Position numbers and translations under genes: made by a program. A stretch of 64,000 nucleotides of DNA from Mycobacterium sp. IS-1590 (GTDB lineage Bacteria > Actinomycetota > Actinomycetes > Mycobacteriales > Mycobacteriaceae): assembly GCF_001500025.1 (NCBI RefSeq), contig NZ_LQIW01000006.1:1-64000 (forward strand), given 5' to 3'. The notes below the pieces were generated by a model. It was given only the letters and a program-made list of their open reading frames with translations. It ran no database searches and was not told where the DNA came from. Shown here piece after piece: positions 37,211 to 49,109 of this stretch (positions are counted from its first letter, which is position 1; each line of letters opens with the position of its first letter).

Positions 37211-39246
37211 CCGACGAAGTCGGCGATCGCTGCCGTCAGCTCGGGGGAGTCGGAGCTGGCGAGGTTCTGGTAACTGCCGCCGCTGATCTCGGCCACCGCC
37301 TCCCAGGTCGCACGATCGGAGTCCGAACCGAAGTCGATGACGTTGACGGCCACCGGCCTGGCCTCGTCGAACGCACCGCGGATGTACTGCTGCAGGCCTT
37401 CTCCGTTGAGGGTCTGGTCGGTGTGCGGGCCGGTGGTGATCACGAGGACCGAATTCTGTTGTCCCTCACGAAAGTTCGCCATCGCTTCGGTGTAGACCAG
37501 CCGCAGCGTGGTGAACGAGACCGCGCCCCCTCCTGAGGCGGACTGTTCGTCCAGCGCCGCCGTCAACGCCGCCGACCGGGGCCGGCCGTCGACCTGGTCG
37601 CTCAGCGGTCCGGTGCTCACCTCCGAACGGCCCGCGGTGCCGTCGAACGTCCACAGCCCCACCGCCGACGAGGCGGGCAACACCTGCAACCGGGCATTCA
37701 GTGCGCCGACGACGTTCTGCAGCCGGGACCGTCCGCCTTCGTCGGTGGGCATCGACTGGTCGAGCATGATCGTCACCGCCGGGTTGGCCGCCGGGGCGGT
37801 CAACGCATTGGCCAGCAGCGCACGGGTCTGGTCGTCGCCCACCGACAGTGGAGGCGGCACCGGCCCGAAGTCGACGACGTCGCTGTCGGGCAGCGTTGCG
37901 TCCGGGGTGCGGAATCCGGCCTTGGCCAGTTCCGCGAGTTGTTCGGGTTTGCGCATGAACCGGGCGAATTCGCTGGCGGCGCTCTTCTGCTCCTGCGACA
38001 GCCAGTCGCCCGACACCAGCACGGTCGGGTAGTCGGCCATCGCCGCGGGACCGGGCGGCAGCCATCCGGAGACCACGCCGGTGGCATTGTCCAGACCGGT
38101 GCTGCGCTGATAGAGCTGTTGTTCGGTGATGGCGACGGCGTGCACGGGTGCTGCGGCCGGATCGGACGCGTTGACCAGCGCGTCGAACGCGGTGGAGGTC
38201 TTCTTGTCCGCCAGCTGGGGTTGACCCGCGACCACCGAGTTCACCGCGCGCGTGCCGTCACTGGCGGGCGCCCCGGCCGGTACCGAAGCGGCCGCGATCG
38301 CCTCCGCGGCGAGATACGACGCATCGCTGTCGCCGCTCAACGGCAGTGCCAGCCGCAATGAGCCCCAGCCGGGAAGATTCAGAGCGTCCAATGCCGACGG
38401 ATTGCTCTGCAGAGCGGGCAGGGTCGACCAGTTCTGTTGTGCCAGAGCGTTCTTCAACTGTGGCCGAACGGCAAGCAGCACCGGTGACGTGGCCAGCGAC
38501 CGGCTGTCGATGATCGTCTGCGCGCCCGACGCGGCCTCGAGCCGGGCCGCCGACACCGAGCTGCCCGGAACCCAAAGCGCGGGGCGATCACCCAACTCCT
38601 GTGGCCAGGCCCCGATGAAACCGTTGACCACCTGGTCGGATTCGGCCGGTTTGACCCCGATCTTCACGCACTTGTCGGCCACCGGGGCAGCGGTCTCGTT
38701 GTAGCGGTTGGCCAGCGACTGAATCGGCTCGGCGATGTTCGGGTCCGCCACCACCGCGACCGACAGTTCACCGTCGACGCACCGCGCCGCTGCCTGGTCG
38801 GTGCGATTGGACAGTGCGTCACCGAAGAAGCGCCACAGGATGACCGCCCCGACGACCACCACGACCGCGACCAGGGCAGCGATGACGCCGACGCTGACGC
38901 CGCGCCTGCCCGGGGTCACGGCCCGGTGACTACCGGTCCACTCACCGCCCTCCCATTCACCGCTGTGTTGCGGCCCCGAGCGCGGCGGGCCTCCCGGAGG
39001 GGGCGTGGACCCACCGGTCCCGCCATCCGAGTAGTCGGGTTCGCGATCCGAGTAATCCGGACCATCCGCATAGTCGGGACGGTCGACGTCTCCGTACTCG
39101 GAGCCGTAGCCGGCGTCGTAGCTTCCGGGCCCCGGTTGCGGACGGTCGTCGAGGTAACCGAAGCGTTCGGTCGAAGACTCGTCGTGGCGGTCGCCGAATT
39201 CGCCGCCTGCCGAATCTTCGGGATCCGGTTTACTGTGCCTGCCCAC
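37207..39246 (-). CDS. Membrane-anchored substrate-binding and VWA domain protein (Rv1836c-like)
   Basis: This 679-aa protein has a long acidic, Tyr/Gly/Pro-rich cytoplasmic N-terminus (residues 1 to about 110). One transmembrane helix follows (VSVGVIAALVAVVVVVGAVILWRF). The periplasmic part has a solute-binding-like domain (LSVAVVADPNIAEPIQSLANRY... to about 460) and a C-terminal von Willebrand A domain (VTIMLDQSMPTDEGG onward). The MIDAS motif reads DQSMP rather than DxSxS, so metal binding may be altered. It matches Rv1836c, whose function is unknown. It lies 37 bp downstream of glcB on the same strand. Confidence 0.88.
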   Translation of the reverse strand: MGRHSKPDPEDSAGGEFGDRHDESSTERFGYLDDRPQPGPGSYDAGYGSEYGDVDRPDYADGPDYSDREPDYSDGGTGGSTPPPGGPPRSGPQHSGEWEGGEWTGSHRAVTPGRRGVSVGVIAALVAVVVVVGAVILWRFFGDALSNRTDQAAARCVDGELSVAVVADPNIAEPIQSLANRYNETAAPVADKCVKIGVKPAESDQVVNGFIGAWPQELGDRPALWVPGSSVSAARLEAASGAQTIIDSRSLATSPVLLAVRPQLKNALAQQNWSTLPALQSNPSALDALNLPGWGSLRLALPLSGDSDASYLAAEAIAAASVPAGAPASDGTRAVNSVVAGQPQLADKKTSTAFDALVNASDPAAAPVHAVAITEQQLYQRSTGLDNATGVVSGWLPPGPAAMADYPTVLVSGDWLSQEQKSAASEFARFMRKPEQLAELAKAGFRTPDATLPDSDVVDFGPVPPPLSVGDDQTRALLANALTAPAANPAVTIMLDQSMPTDEGGRSRLQNVVGALNARLQVLPASSAVGLWTFDGTAGRSEVSTGPLSDQVDGRPRSAALTAALDEQSASGGGAVSFTTLRLVYTEAMANFREGQQNSVLVITTGPHTDQTLNGEGLQQYIRGAFDEARPVAVNVIDFGSDSDRATWEAVAEISGGSYQNLASSDSPELTAAIADFVG

Positions 39247-39283
39247 TTCCGCCCTCTACTTGCGACGCCGACCGGTCACCGGA

Positions 39284-41491
39284 TCACGCACCGCCGTGCG
39301 CGGCCTTGTATTCGCGGCGACGGCGATGCAGGATCGGCTCGGTGTAGCCGTTCGGTTGTTCGGCACCCGAGAGGATCAATTCCTGCGCGGCCTGGAACGC
39401 GATGTTGTGGTCCGGATCCGTTGCCATTGGCTTGAATTCGGGGTCCTGCTCGTTCTGCTTGTCGACGATGGCGGCCATCCGCTTGAGGCTGGCCACCACA
39501 TCGTCGGGCGTGATGACGCCGTGACGCAGCCAGTTCGCCAGCAGCTGACTCGAAATACGCAGCGTGGCACGGTCTTCCATCAGCGCGACGTTGTGGATGT
39601 CGGGCACCTTCGAGCAGCCGACACCCGCGTCGATCCAGCGCACCACGTACCCGAGGATCGACTGGCAGTTGTTGTCGACCTCTTCGCGGATCTCCTCGGG
39701 CGCCCACGCGAGCTCCTTGGCCAACGGCACGGCCAGTAGCTGCTCGACGCTGGTGCGCTTTTCGCCTTCGAGTTCCTTGTGCACCGCGTACACGTCGACC
39801 TCGTGGTAGTGCATGGCGTGCAGCGTGGCCGCGGTCGGCGACGGCACCCATGCGGTGGTGGCGCCGGCCTTCGGCTGACCGATCTTCTGCTCGACCATGT
39901 CGGCCATCAGGTCGGTCATCGCCCACATGCCCTTGCCGATCTGGGCCTTGCCGGAGAATCCGGTCGCCAGCCCGATGTCGACGTTCTGGTCCTCGTAGGC
40001 CTGGATCCACTGGGTACTCTTCATCGCGCCCTTGCGGATCATCGGGCCCGCCTCCATCGAGGTGTGGATCTCGTCGCCGGTGCGGTCGAGGAAGCCGGTG
40101 TTGATGAACACCACCCGGTCGGCGGCGGCCTTGATGCACGCCTTCAGGTTGACGGTGGTCCGGCGCTCCTCGTCCATGATGCCGACCTTGAGGGTGTTGG
40201 CGGGCAACCCGAGCACATCCTCGACGCGGCTGAACAACTCGACGGTGTAAGCGACCTCTTCGGGGCCGTGCATCTTGGGCTTGACGATGTACACCGACCC
40301 GGTGCGGCTGTTGACCAGCGGGCCGTTGCCGTCCCCAGACTTCAGGCCGTGGGTTGCGATGAGGCTGGTGAACAGCGCGTCCTGGATACCCTCGAAGACC
40401 TCGACCTCGTCGCCGTTGCCGTCTGTCCTGACGATCGCGTCGTTGGTCATCAGGTGACCGACGTTGCGCACGAACAGCAGGCTGCGGCCGGGCAGCGTCA
40501 GCTCGCCCTCACCGTCCGGGGTGGTGTAGGTGCGGTCCTCGTTGAGCCGGCGGGTGAAGGTCTTACCGCCCTTGGTCACCTCTTCGGTGAGGTCACCGCG
40601 GTTGAGGCCCAGCCAGTTCCGGTACCCGAGCACCTTGTCGTCGGCGTCGACGGCCGCGACGGAATCCTCGAAGTCCATGATCGTGGTGACCGCAGACTCC
40701 AGGACGACATCCTTGATTCCTGCGGCGTCGGTCGAGCCGACGGGCGACTCGGGGTCGACGAGAATCTCAACGTGTAACCCGTTGTTGCGCAACAGCACCG
40801 ACCACTGCGGCGCTCCGAGGTCGCCGGTGTAGCCGACGAACTGCTCGGGCGTGGCCAGCCCGACGGAGTTGCCGTCACCCAGGTCGACGAGCAGTTGACC
40901 ATCGTCGATGCGCAGACCGGTCGCCTCGCTCCACTGACCGGACGCCAGCGGGGCTGCCTCGTCGAGGAAGCGGCGCGCGTAGGCGATGACCTTGTCGCCG
41001 CGAACCTGGTTGTAGTCAGAACCCTTCTCGGCGCCGTCGTCCTCGGAGATCACGTCGGTGCCGTACAGCGCGTCGTAGAGCGAACCCCAGCGCGCGTTCG
41101 CGGCGTTCAGCGCGAAGCGAGCGTTGAGGATCGGCACCACCAGCTGGGGTCCGGCGGTCGTGGTGATCTCGTCGTCGACACCCGCGGTCGTGATCGCAAA
41201 GTCGTCGGGCTCGGGGAGCAGATAACCGATCTCGGTGAGAAACGCCTTGTACGCCTCGTGGTCGAGCGGCTCGATGACCCGCTGCCGGTGCCACTTGTCG
41301 ATGCGGGCCTGCAGATCGTCGCGCCTGGCCAGCAGTTCTTCGTTCTTGGGCGTCAGATCGGCGACGACCTTGTCCACGCCGGACCAGAAGGTGTCGGGGT
41401 CGATGTCGGTGCCGGGCAACGCCTCGTTGTTGACGAAGTCGTACAGCACCCGGGCCACGCGCAGGTTCCCCACCGTCACGCGATCGGTCAT
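39284..41491 (-). CDS. glcB: Malate synthase G
   Basis: GlcB condenses glyoxylate with acetyl-CoA to malate in the glyoxylate bypass. The 735-aa protein begins [26 protein letters not shown]. It contains the substrate-binding segments [20 protein letters not shown] and [19 protein letters not shown], and the C-terminal [15 protein letters not shown] with the catalytic region, as in M. tuberculosis GlcB (Rv1837c). ATG 41491 is chosen over ATG 41494 because GGAGG is better spaced to the second codon and the family starts there. It is essential for growth on acetate or fatty acids in mycobacteria. Confidence 0.97.
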   Translation of the reverse strand: MTDRVTVGNLRVARVLYDFVNNEALPGTDIDPDTFWSGVDKVVADLTPKNEELLARRDDLQARIDKWHRQRVIEPLDHEAYKAFLTEIGYLLPEPDDFAITTAGVDDEITTTAGPQLVVPILNARFALNAANARWGSLYDALYGTDVISEDDGAEKGSDYNQVRGDKVIAYARRFLDEAAPLASGQWSEATGLRIDDGQLLVDLGDGNSVGLATPEQFVGYTGDLGAPQWSVLLRNNGLHVEILVDPESPVGSTDAAGIKDVVLESAVTTIMDFEDSVAAVDADDKVLGYRNWLGLNRGDLTEEVTKGGKTFTRRLNEDRTYTTPDGEGELTLPGRSLLFVRNVGHLMTNDAIVRTDGNGDEVEVFEGIQDALFTSLIATHGLKSGDGNGPLVNSRTGSVYIVKPKMHGPEEVAYTVELFSRVEDVLGLPANTLKVGIMDEERRTTVNLKACIKAAADRVVFINTGFLDRTGDEIHTSMEAGPMIRKGAMKSTQWIQAYEDQNVDIGLATGFSGKAQIGKGMWAMTDLMADMVEQKIGQPKAGATTAWVPSPTAATLHAMHYHEVDVYAVHKELEGEKRTSVEQLLAVPLAKELAWAPEEIREEVDNNCQSILGYVVRWIDAGVGCSKVPDIHNVALMEDRATLRISSQLLANWLRHGVITPDDVVASLKRMAAIVDKQNEQDPEFKPMATDPDHNIAFQAAQELILSGAEQPNGYTEPILHRRRREYKAAHGGA

Positions 41492-41556
41492 CATTCCTCC
41501 TAGAACTGTCGCCCCAGCTTACCCAGCGGTAACCCGGCTTATTCGCAACCGGCTGG

Positions 41557-42453
41557 TCAGCCGTCCCGGCCGGCCACGGTCACCAGCCGTTCGCAGCGGT
41601 CGGCGAGGTCGGCCCGCAGCGGCGCCGCCCGCTGCGCGATGGTCTGCTGAATCCGTACGTATTCGGCGCGACCGGCCGGTGTCTCGATCGCGATCGGCTC
41701 GAATCCGTATTCGCGGAGATCATAGGGGCTGGCCCGCATGTCGAGTTCGCGGGCTTCGGTGGCCAGCTCGAGGCAGTCCATCACGAACTCGGAGTTGACC
41801 AGCGGGCCGAGCTTGAAAGACCACTTGTACAGGTCCATCGCGGCGTGCAGACAGCCCGGTTGCTCCGAGGCGACCTGGCTCTGCCGGGTCAACTGTTCGG
41901 CATTGCGTCCGGCGGCGGGTTCGGTGAAAAAGCGGAACGCGTCGAAGTGACTGCAGCGCAGCGCCATCGACTCGACGACCGCATCGGTGCCGGCCGCGCC
42001 GAGCCGCAACGGCACCCGGTCGTGACGCACCGCCGGCGACCGGTACACCATCGCCCACTCGTGCAGCCCGAAACAGTTCAGCCTGGCCGGGCGCGCCGCT
42101 GTCGACCGCAGCAGGCGCCCGACGAAGCGGACCGTGTCGATGCGCGCCGCCAGGTACTCGGGGCTGACCACCACACCGTCGGCGCCACTCGCGTACCCCG
42201 TTCGGCCACCGAAGCGCTGCGCGCCGGCGCCGGCCAGAACGACGCCGAAACCGGGATGCCACGCCCGCAACCTGCCGGGCCGCAGGCTGTAGTACGTGAA
42301 CAGGAAGTCCCAGACCGGGTGCTTCTCGCCGCACCGGGCGCGGCGACGGTGCGGTGCGCAGAACGCGTCGACCCGGCGTTGATGTGCGCGCTCGCGGGTG
42401 CTCCAGACGGATTCGTCGAGCACGACCGCGGTGCGCACGGCGACATCAGACAC
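41557..42453 (-). CDS. Conserved hypothetical protein (family sometimes annotated 3-methyladenine DNA glycosylase)
   Basis: This 298-aa soluble protein has the conserved block KHPVWDFLFTYYSLRPGRLRAWHPGFG (about residues 44-70), LNCFGLHEWAMVY (about 124-136), a Cys/His pair in LRCSHFDAFRFF, and GCLHAAMDLYKWSFKLGPL. No helix-hairpin-helix glycosylase motif is visible, so I doubt the DNA glycosylase label I recall for this family. Conserved His and Cys residues suggest an enzyme. GTG 42453 overlaps the stop of the upstream CNNM gene by 8 bp, placing it in the CNNM operon. Confidence 0.8.
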   Translation of the reverse strand: MSDVAVRTAVVLDESVWSTRERAHQRRVDAFCAPHRRRARCGEKHPVWDFLFTYYSLRPGRLRAWHPGFGVVLAGAGAQRFGGRTGYASGADGVVVSPEYLAARIDTVRFVGRLLRSTAARPARLNCFGLHEWAMVYRSPAVRHDRVPLRLGAAGTDAVVESMALRCSHFDAFRFFTEPAAGRNAEQLTRQSQVASEQPGCLHAAMDLYKWSFKLGPLVNSEFVMDCLELATEARELDMRASPYDLREYGFEPIAIETPAGRAEYVRIQQTIAQRAAPLRADLADRCERLVTVAGRDG

Positions 42454-43498
42454 GGTGGGTCCCGTCGCGCACGGTGCCCACCAGGTCCTCGACGAGATCC
42501 TCGAGCGCGACCATCGCCTCCACGCTGCCGTCGGGCGCGGTCACCAGCGCCAGGTGGCTGTTGGTGCGCCGTAGCCGAGACAACGCGTCGGGCAGCGGGA
42601 GCGACGACGGGACCACCGGCAGTGGACGCACCATCGACAGGTCCAGCACGGCGTCGGGGTCGTTGACGAACGCCAGCACGTCCTTGATGTGCAGATATCC
42701 CAGGTAGGTGCCGGAGGCGTCGGTGATCGGGAAGCGTGAGTACCCCGTCTCGGCCAGCGCCTCCTCGACGGCGCCGACGGTAGGTCCCGCCCCTTCGCGC
42801 GCCACGGACACGGTCCGGATGTCGCGCAATGGGAATGCGACGTCCTTGACCGCCCGGTCGCGGATCTGCAGCGCGCGGGTGAGCCTGCTGTGTTCCTCGG
42901 GATCGAGCAGCCCCTCGGACAGGGATTCGGCGATCATCTCCGACAGCTCCACGGTGGACACCGTGACGTCGAGTTCATCCTTGGGTTCCACCCGGAACAT
43001 CCGCAGCGCCACGTTGGCGCACCAGTTGTAGAACGCGATCAGGGGCCTGGCCACACGAATCCACACCAGATAGGTCGGTATCAGCAGCATGGCCGCCGAT
43101 TCCGGGCCGGCGATCGCGATGTTCTTCGGCACCATCTCACCGAGCAGCACGTGCAGGACGACGACGATGGCCAGTGCGACGACGAAGGACACCGAGTGCA
43201 GCACGGCATCGGGCACGCCCACGGCGTCGAACGGCTTCTCCAGCAGATGCGCGACCGCGGGTTCGCCGACGCGACCGAGCAGGATCGAGCAGATCGTGAT
43301 GCCGAGCTGAGCGCCCGCGAGCATGAGCGAGAGGTGTTCACCGGCGCGGATCACGGTGACGGCGCTCTTCTTGCCCTGTTCGGCCAACGCCTCCAGTCGA
43401 TCGCGTCGCGCCGAGATCAACGCGAACTCCGATGCGACGAAGAACGCGTTGACGGCCAGCAGCAGCACCGTCAGCAGCACACCGAAGAGATCACCCAT
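42446..43498 (-). CDS. CNNM/CorC-type transmembrane protein with CBS pair (Rv1841c-like)
   Basis: This 350-aa protein has a DUF21/CNNM membrane domain with about four helices ([63 protein letters not shown]). A tandem CBS domain follows ([16 protein letters not shown] to the end, with [22 protein letters not shown]). It lacks a CorC/HlyC C-terminal domain. CNNM proteins export Mg2+ or regulate divalent-ion homeostasis, with CBS domains sensing adenine nucleotides. The start overlaps the stop of the other CNNM gene by 8 bp, so a heteromeric transporter is plausible. Confidence 0.9.
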   Translation of the reverse strand: MGDLFGVLLTVLLLAVNAFFVASEFALISARRDRLEALAEQGKKSAVTVIRAGEHLSLMLAGAQLGITICSILLGRVGEPAVAHLLEKPFDAVGVPDAVLHSVSFVVALAIVVVLHVLLGEMVPKNIAIAGPESAAMLLIPTYLVWIRVARPLIAFYNWCANVALRMFRVEPKDELDVTVSTVELSEMIAESLSEGLLDPEEHSRLTRALQIRDRAVKDVAFPLRDIRTVSVAREGAGPTVGAVEEALAETGYSRFPITDASGTYLGYLHIKDVLAFVNDPDAVLDLSMVRPLPVVPSSLPLPDALSRLRRTNSHLALVTAPDGSVEAMVALEDLVEDLVGTVRDGTHRV

Positions 43499-44861
43499 CG
43501 GCGCTTCTCCCGTCGGCCTCGCCGCTGCGGCCCAGCTCGGTCAGCTCGAGCAGGTCGATGCGGCGACCGTCCATCCGCAGCACGGTGGCCAGCCACCGGT
43601 TCGGATCCTCGAGCGGACCGTCCGGGTCGAACGCCTCGAGCTCGACCGACTCACCTTCGTCGGGGATGTGCCCCAGCTTCTCGAGGACCAGGCCCCCGAT
43701 CGTCTCGTAGTCGCCCTCCGGGGCGCGGAACGCCGTGGCGCCGGCGACCTCGTCGATGCGCAGCAGGCCCGATATCTGCCAGCCGCGGCCCGCCGGCACC
43801 ACGTCGGGCGCCTCGTCGTCGTGCTCGTCGCGGACGTCGCCGACGATCTCCTCGATCAGGTCCTCCACGGTGACCATGCCCGCCGTCCCGCCGTATTCGT
43901 CGACTACCAGCGCGGTCTGCAGGCCGTTGGCGCGGATCTGTGTCATCACCGTGTCGCCGTCCAGAGTCGAGGGCACCTTGGCGACCGGCAGCGCCAGCGA
44001 GGCCAGCCGGGTGGTCGCACGTGCGTCGATCGGCACCTCGAACACCTGCTTGACGTGCGCGATCCCGATCGTCTCATCGAGGTCCCCGCGGATGATGGGA
44101 AACCGCGAGTATCCCGTCCTGATCGCGGCGGTGACCAGGTCGGCCACCGTGGCGTCGGCGTCGAGGGCCTCGATCTTCTGCCGGGGTGTCATGAGTTCCT
44201 CGGCGGAGCGATCGCCGAACCGCAGCGACCGGTCGACCAGCACCGCGGTGACGGGATCCAGTGCGCCGCTGCGGGCCGAACTGCGCACCAGCGACACCAG
44301 TTCCTGTGGGGAGCGTGCCGAGCGCAGCTCCTCGGCGGGCTCGATGCCAAGGCGGCGCAGGATCATGTTGGCGGTCCCGTTGGTCAGCCGGATCAGCGGG
44401 GTGAACAGCGCGGAAAACAGCAGCTGCGGTCCGGCCGACCAGCGCGCCGTCGGCACGGGCCGTGCGACCGCGAGGTTCTTCGGCACCAGCTCGCCGAACA
44501 CCATGGAGATCGAGGTGGCGATCGCGATCGCCAGAACCAGCGCCAACCCGCCGGTGTAGCTCGGGGGTATACCGATCGCCTCCAGGCCGGGGTGGATCAA
44601 CCGCGCGACGACGGGCTCGGCCAGGTAACCGGTCGCCAGCGTGGTGATCGAGATGCCCACCTGGGCGCCCGACAGCTGGAACGACAGCGTGCGGTGTGCC
44701 CGCTGGACCAGCTTGTCGCGCCGGTGGCCGCTGCGCGCGTTGGCATCCACGGTGCTGCGCTCGAGCGCGGTCAGCGAGAACTCGGCGGCGACGAAGACCG
44801 CGGTGCCCGCCGTCAGCAAGACGATTGCCAGCAGCGACAGCAACGTCGAAGCGACGCTCAT
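43491..44861 (-). CDS. CNNM/CorC-type transmembrane protein with CBS pair and CorC domain (Rv1842c-like)
   Basis: This 456-aa protein has a DUF21 membrane domain ([57 protein letters not shown]). A CBS pair follows ([53 protein letters not shown]) and then a C-terminal CorC_HlyC domain ([35 protein letters not shown]). It is the first gene of the CNNM pair. Mg2+/Co2+ resistance or efflux is the family role. A 196-bp GC-rich leader separates it from guaB1 and contains a 7-bp hairpin (44882-44900). Confidence 0.92.
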   Translation of the reverse strand: MSVASTLLSLLAIVLLTAGTAVFVAAEFSLTALERSTVDANARSGHRRDKLVQRAHRTLSFQLSGAQVGISITTLATGYLAEPVVARLIHPGLEAIGIPPSYTGGLALVLAIAIATSISMVFGELVPKNLAVARPVPTARWSAGPQLLFSALFTPLIRLTNGTANMILRRLGIEPAEELRSARSPQELVSLVRSSARSGALDPVTAVLVDRSLRFGDRSAEELMTPRQKIEALDADATVADLVTAAIRTGYSRFPIIRGDLDETIGIAHVKQVFEVPIDARATTRLASLALPVAKVPSTLDGDTVMTQIRANGLQTALVVDEYGGTAGMVTVEDLIEEIVGDVRDEHDDEAPDVVPAGRGWQISGLLRIDEVAGATAFRAPEGDYETIGGLVLEKLGHIPDEGESVELEAFDPDGPLEDPNRWLATVLRMDGRRIDLLELTELGRSGEADGRSADG

Positions 44862-45057
44862 CGGGGTGTTCCCGCGCAGGTGCCGGGCCTGTTGCCCGGC
44901 CGTCTAGAGGAAGGCTCGGCGTCGGGAGGCTCGGGCCGCTCGGCCCGGTGGGCCCCCTCCGTAACCCGGGCCTCGACGGGTGCCTGCGGCACGGGATCCC
45001 TTTCGCGTAGAGGACTGAAGGAAACCCATGGTAACGGGTGATCTTGCCGGGGCGGGA

Positions 45058-46506
<1,449 letters not shown>

Positions 46507-46636
46507 CTAGTGCGCCACCGGTTGCTGCCGAGACGACGCGAACCTGCTCACCCGGAGCCCGAAGCGTCAGCGTCGAGTTCCGTCGCCTTCGGCGTGGGCC
46601 CCGCTCGCTCGGAGACGGACGGCGGCCCTGGCCGGG

Positions 46637-48100
46637 TTAAGCCTCGACTTCGCTGAGGTCCCCGCTCCACAGTGTGTGGAACCTCTTGGCGGGGTCGGTG
46701 TCGATGCGGCCGTAGGTGTGCGCGCCGAAATAGTCACGCAGACCCTGGGTGAGCGCGGCGGGAAGGCGCTCTTGGCGCAATCCGTCGTAGTAGGACAGCG
46801 CCGAGGAGAACCCGGGAACCGGGATGCCCAGTTCGGTGGCCGCGACGACGACGCGGCGCCAGCTGTCGATCGCCGCCTCGATCGCGCTGCGAAAGTACGG
46901 CGCGACGATCAGCGTCGGCAGGTCGGGGTCTTCGTCGAACGCGTCCTTGATGCGGTTGAGGAACTTGGCCCGGATGATGCAGCCGCCGCGCCAGATCGTG
47001 GCCAGGTCGCCGGGAGTGATGTTCCAGTCGTACTCGGCGCTGCCCGCCTGGATCTGGTTGAAGCCCTGCGCGTAGGCGATGATCTTCGACGCGTACAGCG
47101 CCTGACGGACGTCCTCGGTGAACTTCTCGGCGTCGCTGGGCTTTTCACCGAGGCCGCCGGAGGCAAGACCGGTCGTGGCCTTGCGCTGGGTCACCGATCC
47201 CGACAGGGCGCGGGCGAACACGGCCTCGGCGATACCGGTCACCGGCACGCCGAGATCGAGAGCCGATTTCACCGTCCAGCGTCCGGTGCCCTTCTGCTCG
47301 GCCTCGTCGAGGATGACGTCGACGAGCGGCTTACCGGTCTTGGCGTCGGTCTGGCGCAACACCTTCGCGGTGATCTCGACCAGGAAGCTGTCCAGGTCGC
47401 CGGAGTTCCATTCATCGAAAACGTCGGCGATCTCGCCCGCCGACTTGCCCAGCCCGTCGCGCAGCAGCTGATAGGCCTCTCCGATCAACTGCATGTCGGA
47501 GTACTCGATGCCGTTGTGCACCATCTTCACGAAGTGACCGGCGCCGTCGGGGCCGATGTGGGTGCAGCACGGGACACCGTCGACGTGCGCCGAGATCTCC
47601 TCGAGCAGCGGGCCCAGCGATTTGTAGGACTCGGCTGGGCCGCCGGGCATGATCGACGGGCCGTTCAGCGCGCCCTCCTCCCCGCCGGAGATGCCGGCAC
47701 CGACGAAGTGCAGCCCACGGTCACGCATCGCCTTCTCGCGGCGGATCGTGTCGGTGTAGAGCGCGTTGCCCCCGTCGATGATGATGTCGCCTTCCTCCAT
47801 CGCGTCGGCGAGCTCGTTGATCACCGCGTCGGTGGGCTCACCGGCCTTGACCATGATCAGCACACGGCGCGGCTTCTCCAACGCGTCGAGGAATTCGGCG
47901 ATGGTCTCGCTGCGCACGAATTTCCCCTCGGAGCCGTGCTGTTCGAGCAGCGCGTCGGTCTTGGCGATCGAGCGGTTGTGCAGCGCGACGGTGTAGCCGT
48001 GCCGGGCGAAGTTGCGCGCGATGTTGGATCCCATGACGGCAAGCCCGGTCACCCCGATCTGAGCGGTACCGGTGGTCGATGCGGAAGCGTCAGAGCTCAT
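46637..48100 (-). CDS. gnd1: 6-phosphogluconate dehydrogenase (decarboxylating), NADP-type
   Basis: This 487-aa enzyme of the oxidative pentose phosphate pathway yields ribulose-5-phosphate and NADPH. The dinucleotide motif is IGVTGLAVMGSNIARNFARHG, the substrate-binding block is VGAGISGGEEGALNGPSIMPGG, and KMVHNGIEYSDMQLI holds the catalytic Lys. The long C-terminal helical domain ends in DTDPAKRFHTLWSGDLSEVEA. It matches Rv1844c. ATG 48100 is preceded by AAAGG; an open frame continuing upstream to 48358 is not supported. It is transcribed after the M56/BlaI pair on the same strand with a 53-bp gap. Confidence 0.95.
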   Translation of the reverse strand: MSSDASASTTGTAQIGVTGLAVMGSNIARNFARHGYTVALHNRSIAKTDALLEQHGSEGKFVRSETIAEFLDALEKPRRVLIMVKAGEPTDAVINELADAMEEGDIIIDGGNALYTDTIRREKAMRDRGLHFVGAGISGGEEGALNGPSIMPGGPAESYKSLGPLLEEISAHVDGVPCCTHIGPDGAGHFVKMVHNGIEYSDMQLIGEAYQLLRDGLGKSAGEIADVFDEWNSGDLDSFLVEITAKVLRQTDAKTGKPLVDVILDEAEQKGTGRWTVKSALDLGVPVTGIAEAVFARALSGSVTQRKATTGLASGGLGEKPSDAEKFTEDVRQALYASKIIAYAQGFNQIQAGSAEYDWNITPGDLATIWRGGCIIRAKFLNRIKDAFDEDPDLPTLIVAPYFRSAIEAAIDSWRRVVVAATELGIPVPGFSSALSYYDGLRQERLPAALTQGLRDYFGAHTYGRIDTDPAKRFHTLWSGDLSEVEA

Positions 48101-48153
48101 GCGGGCAGCCTTTCGTTGTTTTGTTGTGTGAACGCCTCGTTCGCGGTTTGTCC

Positions 48154-49095
48154 CTACGCGGTGAACAGCCGCTGCAGTTCGGTCAGCCACGGCAGCACCA
48201 CCGCGACGGTCGGGACCACGAGCACCGCTGCCGCTGCCGCATACGCGCCGGCGGCCAGCACCCGGCTGTTGGGCCTGCCGCCGAGTCGGCGCACGCGGAG
48301 CAGGGTGGTGGGTCCGCCTGCGGCCAGCGCACCCGACGGCGTACGGCCGGCCGCGCACGCTACGAGCGCGCGGGCCAGGGGAGTGGGACCGGCGATGCGG
48401 AGGGCCGCGTCGTCGGCGAGCATCTCGACCAGCAGTCGCACCGCGTCCAGGGCGCTTCCGCTGCGCACGAAGCGCGGGAACGCCGCGTTCACCGCGGTGA
48501 ACATCTCCAGCACGAGATCGTGCCTGGCGCGCAGGTGCGCGCGTTCGTGGGTGAGGATCGCCGCAATCTCGTTGTCCGCCAACGTGGTCAGCGTGCCCTC
48601 GCTGACCACGACGCGGCTACGCACCCCCGGCAGGCAATACGCCAACGGCTGGTCCACGTCGAGGATGCGCAACCCGCCCCCCGCATGCGCGTGGGCCCAT
48701 TTCTGCGACTTGCCCACGAGGTCGACCACCATCCGGTGACGGGCGCGACGGCGCCGCGTCGCGATCGCCACCTGCACCACCGCCGCGATCAGACGTGCAC
48801 CGACCACCAACGTCAGGGCTAAGACCACCACGTAGACGATCCACACCGGCCAACCCAGAACAGCGATCTCGCTGGTGATCGTGGCGGTCGGCCGACCGTC
48901 GGGACCCGGGGCGAAAAGCCTGCTGGCGATGGCGATACCGGCCGAGAAGGCCGACAGGACGGCGGCCAACGCGATCGCCTGCCACAGAACGATGGCCGCC
49001 CGCGGTGCGCGGAAGGGCCATGACGCGCGCGCCAGGAGGGCGGGCACCGGTCCCGACAGGACCAGCGCCAGGACGGTGAAGGCCAGCGCGGACAC
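48154..49095 (-). CDS. M56 family membrane metallopeptidase (BlaR-like, Rv1845c)
   Basis: This 313-aa membrane protease has helices at [40 protein letters not shown] and WIVYVVVLALTLVVGARL, the zinc motif HERAH in IAAILTHERAHLRARHD, and a C-terminal helix pair. It resembles the protease half of BlaR1 without the penicillin-sensor domain. Family logic predicts cleavage of BlaI to induce its regulon. It lies 14 bp after blaI in the same operon. M. tuberculosis Rv1845c has the same arrangement and is linked there to BlaI-controlled respiration and beta-lactamase genes. Confidence 0.9.
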   Translation of the reverse strand: MSALAFTVLALVLSGPVPALLARASWPFRAPRAAIVLWQAIALAAVLSAFSAGIAIASRLFAPGPDGRPTATITSEIAVLGWPVWIVYVVVLALTLVVGARLIAAVVQVAIATRRRRARHRMVVDLVGKSQKWAHAHAGGGLRILDVDQPLAYCLPGVRSRVVVSEGTLTTLADNEIAAILTHERAHLRARHDLVLEMFTAVNAAFPRFVRSGSALDAVRLLVEMLADDAALRIAGPTPLARALVACAAGRTPSGALAAGGPTTLLRVRRLGGRPNSRVLAAGAYAAAAAVLVVPTVAVVLPWLTELQRLFTA

Positions 49096-49109
49096 GCTGT
49101 CAGTCTCTC

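Noticed and set aside
44904..45029. 41-codon Arg-rich frame (minus) in the leader of the CorC-type gene
   Set aside because: No Shine-Dalgarno or -10 support and a composition typical of random GC-rich DNA; a leader hairpin at 44882-44900 is more likely meaningful.
43323..45041. Open frame of about 570 codons antisense to the two CNNM genes
   Set aside because: Overprinting of two genes with clear membrane and CBS motifs.
48101..48358. 86-codon N-terminal extension of gnd1
   Set aside because: Known 6-phosphogluconate dehydrogenases start just before the dinucleotide motif, and ATG 48100 has a ribosome site; the extension overlaps the M56 gene.
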